In this document: in pieces, positions 33,064 to 41,795 of the stretch
Numbering within the stretch: the stretch's first letter is position 1
Layout of the letters: every line of letters begins with the position of its first letter
Assembly (NCBI RefSeq): GCF_000090795.2
Contig: NW_003546391.1
Coordinates: 72,934 to 136,933, forward strand
Source: Amphimedon queenslandica
Lineage: Eukaryota > Porifera > Demospongiae > Haplosclerida > Niphatidae
Direction: 5' to 3'
Length of the DNA stretch: 64,000 nucleotides
The notes under the pieces: generated by a model
The model's input: only the letters and a program-made list of their open reading frames with translations
Databases searched by the model: none
What the model was told of the DNA's origin: nothing
Program-made: the position numbers and the translations under genes

Positions 33064-33070
33064 TATAAAA
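33064..33070 (+). promoter_or_regulatory. TATA box of aerolysin-like copy F
   Basis: TATAAAA, part of AGCTATAAAAAGAGTGACCC, which is shared exactly with the promoter of copy B (27297-27316). The ATG is 79 bp downstream. Confidence 0.6.
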
Positions 33071-33149
33071 AGAGTGACCCTATTATTCACATCACACAAC
33101 CTGGTTCATGCTTTTGTAGTGACACAGTTTGCAACAAAGAGAACAAAGA

Positions 33150-33980
33150 ATGGCTGGATTCTATAATGAGAACCCATTTTGGATAGAAAAGATAATCAGA
33201 AACAACGAAGCACGTTTTGGACCTAGAAAATTTGTAGGAGTTCGCAAAGTAGACCTAGAGGAATTTCTTGATAAACTGGTTCTCACACTGAAAAAGCAAG
33301 TTAAGGAGCCTAAAGAAGAAGGAAGAAATGTCATTGATATCGATTCAAAAGAGTTTTGCAACAATGGGAGTCAAGAGGACACATTTCACCTAAAAACTCA
33401 AACAACAGATGAAGTTCAAGCAAAGAAGACGTATCAGCTAAAAGTTGGAAAGAACATCACAATTGGGGGAGAAGCTGGCCTTGAAGTTAGTGCAAAGTTC
33501 TTTAATGTTGGTGGAGTTGGAATATCAGCTAAAGGAAATGCCTCACACACCAAAACTAAAGAAGAGGTAGCTGCAGTAGAAGGCACAAGGAGCCTCTCAC
33601 AGGTTTATGGGATCAATGGTGAAATGAAGGTCCCTAAGAATAAGAAGGTAGAAGTGAGAATAACGACATATGCTGTCTCCTACTCTGCAAAAGCTGAGTT
33701 AACTGCTGAGATACCAAACAATGCATACTTGGAAGTTCTTGCACCAAGAACAGATTGGAAAGGATTGTGGGGCCATGCCTGTTGGTGGAGAAAAACGTAC
33801 ATAAATGCACAAGACCTGCTCAAAGCTTATACCGAAGCACCAGAAGTTGATGTTGATGAAAACACTGGAATAGCAAAGGTAGAATTTGAATCCAAGTTGC
33901 TGTATCTTGGAGAAGTTACAAAGATTGACAAGGAAAGTGAAGCTCCTATTTCAGAAGCACGTCCCCTTGAGGAGCCTTAA
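33150..33980 (+). CDS. Aerolysin/ETX-MTX2-like protein, copy F
   Basis: Intronless, 276 residues from MAGFYNENPFW. The longer frame upstream has no ATG. It is a close paralogue of copy B with the same start, the same RTDWKGLWG segment and the same acidic C-terminus. A notable change is Cys for Arg in the otherwise invariant EFRNNG motif (EFCNNG), and the Gly-rich loop has Ser for Gly (GEAGLEVSAKFF). Whether these affect function is unknown. Confidence 0.62.
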   Translation: MAGFYNENPFWIEKIIRNNEARFGPRKFVGVRKVDLEEFLDKLVLTLKKQVKEPKEEGRNVIDIDSKEFCNNGSQEDTFHLKTQTTDEVQAKKTYQLKVGKNITIGGEAGLEVSAKFFNVGGVGISAKGNASHTKTKEEVAAVEGTRSLSQVYGINGEMKVPKNKKVEVRITTYAVSYSAKAELTAEIPNNAYLEVLAPRTDWKGLWGHACWWRKTYINAQDLLKAYTEAPEVDVDENTGIAKVEFESKLLYLGEVTKIDKESEAPISEARPLEEP

Positions 33981-34230
33981 TCTTACAAAGACTTGACTTA
34001 GATGTAATTATTTTTCAAATTTAGATTTGCCTAAATCATAATTTGCCTTTCTTGGCTATTATTAATTTTTGATAGTTATTACAGTTAATATATTGAAAAT
34101 TTCATGTGGGGGCAATATTAGAGCACGTAGAAAAGAACTTTAACAATAACAACTAATTATAATCTCTCTACATGAAGTTATATATGTTTGATTAAACCAT
34201 TATTGCATAGTACATTGTATATTAATAGTG

Positions 34231-35841
34231 TCATAGTTTTGGTGTGTATAGTGCAAGCCCAATAGCAGACAAAGAGGCAGCTATCAAAACCAGGTACCCA
34301 GTCCGATAGACAGTTGACATTTGAAAGCCTTTACCTGAATCCCACATCTAAGAATGCAACAAAATAAACCTTTCAATTACAAACACAAAGCAAACTCACA
34401 AAATGCCGAAAGCTATTGAAAAAATGATAAGTAAAGGCAAAGGCAAGTCCAGTCTTGCAGCCAAAGATGAGGTAAGGATGAACTGAGAGCTCTTGTATTG
34501 CAGTAATGAACTGTGGGAAACTCTTACCACTGCTCAACCAAGCCAATGTAGTGGCCCATAAATCTTTAAGAGTTAAGAGAGAGAAGGAAAGAGAAAGGGT
34601 TACTTAGCCTCAGGGTTTCCCACAGTAGTGCTTAGTTTCATATCAGTGGATTTTTTTATTTACTCAAATATTCTATATTGATAATTTGTCAAATTTTATC
34701 AAACAGGCAAGGATAGAATTCTTATTACCTTTTCTGATACATACACATGTTCTAGAAAGTTTGAACTGATTTATAAAATCAAGCCAAGACCAAAGGCTAT
34801 AGCCTTTGATCTTTGGCCAAATTTTGTCAAAAATGGCTCAGAGAGAATTCTCCATTTTTATAATTTTTCTTCATACATATACATGTTCTCATGTTGCGTA
34901 GAAAATTTGTGCTCATTCCGATCAAAATTAGATTTTTTTATAAATTTTTAAAGTTGTTCCAAAATTAGATAAAAGTCCCTGTACTATAGTACACGGTCTT
35001 GGACCAAATTTTGCCAAAATTAAAAAAGAGAGAATTCTTCATTTTTATATTTTTTCCTGATACATATACATGTACTTATGATGTGTAAAAAATTTGAGCT
35101 GGTTCCAATTAAAATTAAATTTTTCATGCAACTTTTAGCATTCTTTGTGGGAAACCCAGGCTAGCCTTTACAAGCAGAGAAGAAGAGAAGAGAATGTATA
35201 CATACCAAAGGAGAGAATAACTCCAGTTATTCTGTGAGATATGGAAAGCATAGCAGGTAGCTGAGGACTGTGAAGGCGCAAGGTATCATTAAATAAGATA
35301 TCATTAATACCTCTAACTTACTTTGATAATAATATGGAGAGGTGAGGTGAGATTGGGCGATTGAGCTCCTTGTTTCGCTCAAAAAAGTCACCATTAGCCA
35401 TCGTACCACTTTTTCTGCAGCATCTAATAAAAGACAAGTTTCAGTGATACATTACATGCGTAGTCAACTCTGAATAAAGCTAGTCAGACTAGAATAAAGC
35501 ACTTCAACAAAAGTAGTGAGTCTAAAATTTTGAATTCATTTTAGTACATAATTCTACATACATCAATGCTCATAACACAATACCAAGCTTAAAGTCTGAA
35601 CCAATTTTTTATTGAGAAGCTTTTTCAAATTACCTAAATAGGTCATTACCCCATTATCGACAGTTACATAACTACTTACATGATTGAAGTTGACTGAAGG
35701 CTAGTGTTTACCACTGCCTGTCTAGACCTATGAGGGAAGACAAATATAAATTCTAAAATATCTCATGCCTCACATAACAGCAACTCTTAGAGTGGAGAAA
35801 GAAGACAGCCTCAAACTTGACCTCAACAAACAAGACGCCAT
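34231..35841 (-). CDS. SDHC: Succinate dehydrogenase cytochrome b560 subunit
   Basis: Six exons on the minus strand: 35841-35774, 35727-35680, 35423-35322, 35267-35206, 34563-34400 and 34347-34231, totalling 561 nt (186 residues). The N-terminus MASCLLRSSLRLSSFS is a typical mitochondrial presequence. Family signatures are ERNKELNRPISPHLSI, LPAMLSISHRITGVILSFG (quinone-site Ser/Arg region), the heme-ligand segment TYHFFNSFRH and MWDSGKGF, and a final transmembrane helix YLVLIAASLSAIGLALYT. It forms the inner-membrane anchor of complex II with SDHD, binding heme b and ubiquinone. Intron 4 (35205-34564) is enlarged by palindromic repeats. The gene starts 75 bp from SDHD on the opposite strand. 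Confidence 0.93.
34660..35140 (+). repeat. Palindromic tandem repeat, ~3 units (SDHC intron)
   Basis: Forward units, antisense to SDHC. Both arm versions occur side by side: AAAGGCTATAGCCTTT at about 34793-34808, and CCCTGTACTATAGTACACGG at about 34976-34995 (one mismatch). Neighbouring units in one array therefore carry different but self-complementary arms. Confidence 0.85.
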
Positions 35842-35916
35842 TTTGATATTAAAATTAAAACGTGGGTGTGTCTTGCTAGTTATTAATTAAGGCGGGGTCA
35901 CAGTTACATAACAAAG
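35842..35916. promoter_or_regulatory. Bidirectional SDHC/SDHD promoter
   Basis: Only 75 bp separate the two ATGs. The interval holds ACGTGGGTGTG and GGCGGGGTCAC GC-rich boxes and no TATA. Both complex II anchor genes must be driven from here or from within each other's 5' UTR. Confidence 0.7.
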
Positions 35917-37429
35917 ATGGCTGCCGGATCTATTCTTGTTGCTCGAGCTCTTTGCAGAGGATCCCTGTCTCCTATGTGGACAAAACCACTACCTAGCATT
36001 AGTAATAGTACCTAAAATATTACATACTAATTTATATTCATTTTTAGACGTGCTAGCTATGTCATCACCTAAGAAACAATTAATGTCGCGTTCTCTATGT
36101 AAGTTAAGTGTATATATATTCATTTAGATTCTAATGTATCAATAGCAACAAGTACAGTAGCGAAGAGTTCGTCGGGGAAGCACTGGTTTTCAGAGAGGAT
36201 AGTCTCTGTTGCTATAATGGGTCTCATACCAGCTGGTCTTATGTATCCCAATCCTATCATTGATTACAGTATTGCAGTGCTCCTACCTTTGCACATACAC
36301 TGGTAAATAATGCAATGTTACTTTTTGTTGCTGTTTACACAAAACTTTACACAAAAATTAATACTAATTTTTAATCAGAATCAACTCAAACTTTATACAC
36401 AACATTAGAACATGTATGTGCATAAAAAAACCATGGGCTATAGCCTTAGGTATTTTTCAGAAAATGGCATATTTTAAAAAATTTCCATAATTTGAAAAAT
36501 TGAAGTCGGAATTGACTCAAACTTTCTACATAGCATAAGTACATCAATATGTATCAGAAAATGTAATAAAAATTGGGGGTGATTTTGGAGCCATTTTTTG
36601 GAAAAAACCATGGGCTATAGCCTTGGGTATTTTTCATAAAATGGCATATTTTTAAAAATCGCCATAATTTGAAAAATTGAAGTCGGAATTGACTCAAACT
36701 TTCTACATAGCATAAGTACATCAATATGTATCAGAAAATGTAATAAAAATTGGGGGTGATTTTGGAGCCATTTTTTGGAAAAAACCATGGGCTATAGCCT
36801 TGGGTATTTTTCAGAAAATGGCATATTTTAAAAAATCGCCATAATTTAAAAAATTGAAGTCGGAATCGACTCAAACTTTCTACATAGCATAAGTACATCA
36901 ATATGTATCAGAAAATGTAATAAAAATTGGGGGTGATTTTGGAGCCATTTTTTGGAAAAAACCATGGGCTATAGCCTTGGGTATTTTTCATAAAATGGCA
37001 TATTTTTAAAAATCGCCATAATTTGAAAAATTGAAGTCGGGATTGACTCAAACTTTCTACGTAGCATAAGTACATCAATATGTATCAGAAAATGTAATAA
37101 AAATTGGGTGTGATTTTGGAGCAATTTTTTGGAAAAAAACCATGGGCTATTTTGCACCAATGCCAAAATCTTATTGGAAACTCTGCAATTGAAGTCTTCC
37201 AGTCTCATTTTGTACTATTATGATGTATTTTAATTCCTCTCCTCTTTCCTTTCTTCTCTCCAGGGGTATTGCATCAGTTGTTGTTGATTATGTTCCAAAA
37301 TCAATTCAAATGGTAACAAAGGTATTCTTGTCGACCCTCACTCTCCTTACAGTCGGTGGTCTTGTTTATTTGACGTATACTGACGTTGGAGTCTGCAATG
37401 CCGTCAGAATGCTATGGACAATCAACTAA
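35917..37429 (+). CDS. SDHD: Succinate dehydrogenase cytochrome b small subunit
   Basis: Exons 35917-36001, 36048-36098, 36128-36302 and 37264-37429 total 477 nt, giving 158 residues, the usual size for SDHD. The N-terminus MAAGSILVARALCRGS is a mitochondrial targeting sequence. The mature part matches SDHD closely: KHWFSERIVSVAIMGLIPAG, NPIIDYSIAVLLPLHIHWG (heme-ligand His and quinone-site Asp-Tyr), VVDYVPKS, and YLTYTDVGVCNAVRMLW at the C-terminus. Three transmembrane helices are evident. It pairs with SDHC to anchor SDHA/SDHB in the inner mitochondrial membrane. Intron 3 (36303-37263) is 961 bp because of a 177-bp tandem array. Confidence 0.94.
36340..37160 (-). repeat. 177-bp tandem array with palindromic core (SDHD intron)
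   Basis: CCATGGGCTATAGCC recurs at 36431, 36608, 36785, 36962 and 37140 (the last as CCATGGGCTATTTTGC), giving periods of 177, 177, 177 and 178 bp. Inner units are nearly identical, so the array was recently homogenised. It is antisense to SDHD relative to the 8290 and 44230 copies. Low-complexity frames over it are not genes. Confidence 0.93.
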
Positions 37430-37663
37430 CTGAGTCACACACTAACTTAATAGTAATTGTAATTGTTGTAGACTGTTCACATTAAACGCATTGTATTCTT
37501 GCACAAGAGTAAGGTATTACCTGCTTTCGTGGTTATATTGTCATAAATTGTTACTAAAAATAAAGTTAATAATAATTAATACATATAATCATTACGATAT
37601 AATAACAGCTTTTCTCAGCAATTAAAATATTGATTGCAGCATTGTAAAACTATTCCTGACGTC

Positions 37664-40600
37664 CTAGTTGTATCGCTCTGGGTGTAACAGACGATCAGCA
37701 AACATTTCATGAGTGTCATTTGAATTTGTGGGCGTGGGAGCAAGGACGAGCCGAGGAGTAAGTCCCTCTTTTTCATCGTCATCATCAGAACTAGAGTCAT
37801 CCTGTGGAATAACCGGTACCATGCTGTACTGATGAGTCCATCTTGCTGCACAAAACTTCAAGTAGCACTTCCTTGATAACATGAATAGACCGTACACCAG
37901 TACAAAGACCAGCGGTAGATAGAGGAGTCCTTTGTAACAGAGCCATGCCCAGCCTGTAGCAGAGAGGCCGGCCAGGAGTGCTAAATAAAGGAATATGATT
38001 GCATCCATAGTGTTAAATATATCGTTCTTGTACGGGCGAACAGTGATGAAGACCAGTGCCACTATTATACTAAAAACAATCTCGAGTGCTAGCAAGACTT
38101 TTGCTTCATGAAATAAGTACATTAGTCTTAGGATTACTCGAAGGTAAATATACAGCCCGGCAAAGAAACGGAGATCAAAAGACCCATTTTCCCCATCTTT
38201 AAAGCAACTGTTGAATGTACCCACTAGGGCCTTGAGCCTTTCTATATGGTAATGTCGCCTCTCCAGCGATCTCTGTATGCACTGACTGAAGAGCAACACT
38301 GTTGATGGTATCAGGACTAATACTATTAGTATAAGCAATGCTACTGATGCATACTCAATATGACCAGGACCAAAATAATCGAGCGTTCCATCATAATAGA
38401 AAGCAGTACCAACCCATTGGCCAGACATTGAGTACATGAAGGATGGTTTGAGTAGCTTGAAGCAAGTAGCTATGATCCTACTTGCACATATGATAGCCAC
38501 AGTGGCAAAGCTATCCATTAGGGACAGCTTGAACTTGAGTCTCGAGCAACGACAGAGTTTACTGATGGTCTTTGTGACTAGTACGACCGGCTTTACCTTG
38601 TAACTGTTCATGAGTACCAAGGAGTAGAGGAGAGCCAGTAACAGTAGGGGATAAATGGCTGCTATAAAGTCCAATAGGACTGCATGTATTGGCATAAAGT
38701 CATCAGAGAGGCAGAGAGGAGGGAGAGGGAGAGGAGTGATGATCTCAAAATTAGCAATGCTGTAAAATAGAGTGAACCCTCTCACTATGGTATTGTTGTA
38801 TTGTAGCGAGGTGCTGTTGTCAATCTCAAATACCCACGAGGGATAAGAGAGTCCCGGGTATTTGATGGAGACTGCTTGAGCAAAGAAAATGAATGCATTA
38901 GTCCCACCAGCGTTGAGACTAATGCTCAGTCCAACAATGAGTATGATTAGTACTGTCACAGCAAACACTTCAATGGCTAACTGTATATACCAGCCTATTC
39001 CATGATGGCATTTGATGCAACGGAAATCAATCGTGTTTGAAGACATTTGATAGTCACTAGAGCAACGTCCACAAAGCCTACCCTCTCTATTCCCAGGACA
39101 CATGTTAGGAGCATACGTCGAATTAAAATCATCTATTTTTTGACAAGGTAGTGTCCGCCCGTATGAATAAGGACAGCCACCGCCAACCATTGAGTTAAGT
39201 GTTGAGGTATTATCAGTAGAGCTGGTATTGCTCCAACAGTAGCCAGACACTGTAGTCAGGGATGAGTTGAGTGTACAGGGAGTTTGAGTGAGTTGACACG
39301 TTGCACTATCAACACACTTTAAACCAATGTCAGGCTCAAGTGTCACATAACACTCTGGGCATTTGAAATAAGTGAACAAGGGACACTCTTGAAAGCTAAC
39401 TGGAACAAGAGATTTCAGAGATGGTCGGCTAGTTGTTGATATAGACATCATTGCACGTTTATTCTTAAAGCCCAGACAGGTGCTATCCACATTTGCTTGT
39501 TCAGAGTATAGGATGAGAGGGATTGGACCTGAAGTTTGAGCACTAATACAGTCAGGAGCATCAGTAGGATAAGTCAGAAATGAGCCAAAGCCAGATTCGA
39601 TGCAAATCTTAACTTCCTGAGTGTCCTCTTGGTCATAGTTATTGTATACTTTGAGTGGGAGGGCTAGTGGCTGACCAGGAGCAAATATTAATGGTATCAT
39701 TGAAGTAATGTTGATATATGCTGGCCCGGACTGTATAAATTCCTGACATTCAGAATCACTGTCATCGTAATGCCACCAGTTTCTCCAACAGAATGTCTTT
39801 TTTATGTCATCTTTTGTCAGCAAAGGAGACTCGCTATTTGTCCAGGCACACGGTAGCAACGAGTCGGCATATATAGAGTTTGTTTTTTTACCGGCTATAT
39901 TGTCACTGAAGAAAAAGCTCGTATTCCAGTTGTCTGGATGTATAGACTCATCAATATACTGTATGAAGCATTGTGCTATTCCTACCCCAGTGTATGATAG
40001 ACTACTGAGGCTGCAGCCAGTCTCATATATAGCCCCACCAGAGAAGTAAGCTGTGTTACCCATAAAGGAGAGATTGATGTCATGAGATACAATGACTTTA
40101 GCACAATTACTGAGGTGTATAGCTGGCCCATTGTCAGCAGTGTTTTCAGTAAATGCTAACACCTGGCTTGATACGCTTATCTCAGTTTGATGAACATCCA
40201 GTGCAGATCCCCTATTACCCATAAAAGTAGTTAAGTTTCCAGACAGTACTAGTGGCAGCATTCGTGTGTATACAATACCAGAACAACCGGTGTCCGATGG
40301 AGAGGAACATGCATCATCTACACTGTTATAGTCCCAGACAGAGTCTGAGAGGACTACTGCTAAGGGGGTTGAATAAGGGTAAAGGTGAATGAGAAACATA
40401 GCAGCTCCTTGTGGTGCTTGATTCATTGTCATATGAGCTCTATCAAGTGTCAGTTTCCCTGGATCACCATTAAAAACTTTCTTAATCATCGATTTGACCG
40501 TGATTCCTCCACCAAATGAAGTAGCAGCATTACCACTAATTGTAGTAAGACTCAAACTGATGCTGTTATTCTCTGAACCATACAAAAACATTGCAGCACC

Positions 40601-41557
40601 TCCTTCTGCTAGCGGAGGGATAAACGTTTTAAATGCATCAGGAATAAAAGCTCCGTTGCCCGAGATGGTGTCATTATACGAGACAACGCTATTATTCATT
40701 GCATTGTCATCAAAAGATACGTAAAGTGCTCCACCAAACTGAGCTGTGTTGTGATTAAATGTATTTGAGTGTAGATTAATAGTATTATTGAGGGCATTTC
40801 CTTTGAAGATAATACTCAGACCACCTCCTCTTCCAAGACCAAAATAGTCCCGGCCTGTACTAGGATAAGGATCAAGGTTGATGAAAGATGAGGGTGACGC
40901 AGTGTTATTATTGAAATCATTTTGGCTGATTTGATATTGAGCGTTTGACACAAGTGAACTGTCAATGTTTGACGAGCCTTTGCTTGGGCAGTCAGGCTCG
41001 TCTGGATCACAGTATGAGAACTCTATGACTACGCCACCACCTATTGGTGAGGGGTAGCCTCCATTTGAAGTGAAAAAAGAATTTGTAATGCTATTATTGC
41101 TGCCTATTGTGTTGTACAGAATGAGACCATAGCCTGGACCACTAATGGCAACTGAGTCCAAGGTAACATCCGAGCAGAACAGAAAATAAAGCGAAGCATG
41201 AACTGTCATGTACTGGAAGCTGCTGGTGACATTAAAATTTCTGCTGGTGCTTGTCACTTCCATGTTGCATCCTTGGAAAGTTATGCTTTGTATAGTGATC
41301 CGTTCAGACATGAAGAAATACAGGCCACCTCCATCAGAGCATCTTATGATAGTTGCATAGCTACCAATGAATGCAATGTCAGACAGAAAATCTATTCTTG
41401 TCTCTTCTAGATGGAATATTCCATCACTGAACTGAAAGGTTGTGGAGTTAGATATATCATCTAGCACGTCCTGGATACTTGACTCTGTTACGTGGACTGT
41501 TTTTCCCCTTGCAAATACAGCAAGACAGCTTAGAACAACTAAAAGCAAAGCCTTCAT
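37664..41557 (-). CDS. Large intronless beta-helix / multi-pass membrane protein
   Basis: A single 1297-residue frame. Residues 1-19 are a signal peptide (MKALLLVVLSCLAVFARG). Residues of about 20-560 contain repeated short beta-strand motifs with Asn/Gly turns (NNTASPSSF, NHNTAQFGGALYVSF, SFGGGITVKS, FSGGAIYETG), typical of right-handed parallel beta-helix proteins. A cysteine-rich module follows (CPGNREGRLCGRCSSDYQ, CIKC). The C-terminal third has about eight hydrophobic helices, and the tail is acidic (SSSDDDDEKEG). The layout suggests a large N-glycosylated ectodomain on a multi-pass channel- or receptor-like base. I do not recognise a named family. Absence of introns in 3.9 kb contrasts with its neighbours. 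It converges on SDHD with 234 bp between stop codons. Confidence 0.8.
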   Translation of the reverse strand: MKALLLVVLSCLAVFARGKTVHVTESSIQDVLDDISNSTTFQFSDGIFHLEETRIDFLSDIAFIGSYATIIRCSDGGGLYFFMSERITIQSITFQGCNMEVTSTSRNFNVTSSFQYMTVHASLYFLFCSDVTLDSVAISGPGYGLILYNTIGSNNSITNSFFTSNGGYPSPIGGGVVIEFSYCDPDEPDCPSKGSSNIDSSLVSNAQYQISQNDFNNNTASPSSFINLDPYPSTGRDYFGLGRGGGLSIIFKGNALNNTINLHSNTFNHNTAQFGGALYVSFDDNAMNNSVVSYNDTISGNGAFIPDAFKTFIPPLAEGGAAMFLYGSENNSISLSLTTISGNAATSFGGGITVKSMIKKVFNGDPGKLTLDRAHMTMNQAPQGAAMFLIHLYPYSTPLAVVLSDSVWDYNSVDDACSSPSDTGCSGIVYTRMLPLVLSGNLTTFMGNRGSALDVHQTEISVSSQVLAFTENTADNGPAIHLSNCAKVIVSHDINLSFMGNTAYFSGGAIYETGCSLSSLSYTGVGIAQCFIQYIDESIHPDNWNTSFFFSDNIAGKKTNSIYADSLLPCAWTNSESPLLTKDDIKKTFCWRNWWHYDDSDSECQEFIQSGPAYINITSMIPLIFAPGQPLALPLKVYNNYDQEDTQEVKICIESGFGSFLTYPTDAPDCISAQTSGPIPLILYSEQANVDSTCLGFKNKRAMMSISTTSRPSLKSLVPVSFQECPLFTYFKCPECYVTLEPDIGLKCVDSATCQLTQTPCTLNSSLTTVSGYCWSNTSSTDNTSTLNSMVGGGCPYSYGRTLPCQKIDDFNSTYAPNMCPGNREGRLCGRCSSDYQMSSNTIDFRCIKCHHGIGWYIQLAIEVFAVTVLIILIVGLSISLNAGGTNAFIFFAQAVSIKYPGLSYPSWVFEIDNSTSLQYNNTIVRGFTLFYSIANFEIITPLPLPPLCLSDDFMPIHAVLLDFIAAIYPLLLLALLYSLVLMNSYKVKPVVLVTKTISKLCRCSRLKFKLSLMDSFATVAIICASRIIATCFKLLKPSFMYSMSGQWVGTAFYYDGTLDYFGPGHIEYASVALLILIVLVLIPSTVLLFSQCIQRSLERRHYHIERLKALVGTFNSCFKDGENGSFDLRFFAGLYIYLRVILRLMYLFHEAKVLLALEIVFSIIVALVFITVRPYKNDIFNTMDAIIFLYLALLAGLSATGWAWLCYKGLLYLPLVFVLVYGLFMLSRKCYLKFCAARWTHQYSMVPVIPQDDSSSDDDDEKEGLTPRLVLAPTPTNSNDTHEMFADRLLHPERYN

Positions 41558-41795
41558 CCTTCCAGGAGAATGGAGACACGCCCTTTGCAGATGTCAGGAT
41601 AAATTTGTAAAGAGGAGGAATGATTCATGAATAATAATAATAACAACAGAACTAGATTTAGATTTAAGAATGTAGATCGATAGTAGCAGATGAAAATCCC
41701 TCCCTTTAATATAAAATAGTACAGTGAAAAACCTGTATCCTAAAAAAGAACAATAATAATAAATAACTTGATAATAACAATGAGTTGAAATTTTT

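Noticed and set aside
25858-33980. Bacterial contamination or recent horizontal transfer of the intronless aerolysin-like cluster
   Set aside because: Each gene has a eukaryotic TATA promoter and long AT-rich spacers. The block contains the same dispersed repeat family as neighbouring introns and is flanked by intron-bearing animal genes. An ancient transfer remains possible.
36340-37160. Regularly spaced palindromes resembling a CRISPR array
   Set aside because: The 177-bp period is too long, the whole unit (not just the repeat) is conserved, there are no unique spacers, and the array lies in an intron of an animal gene.
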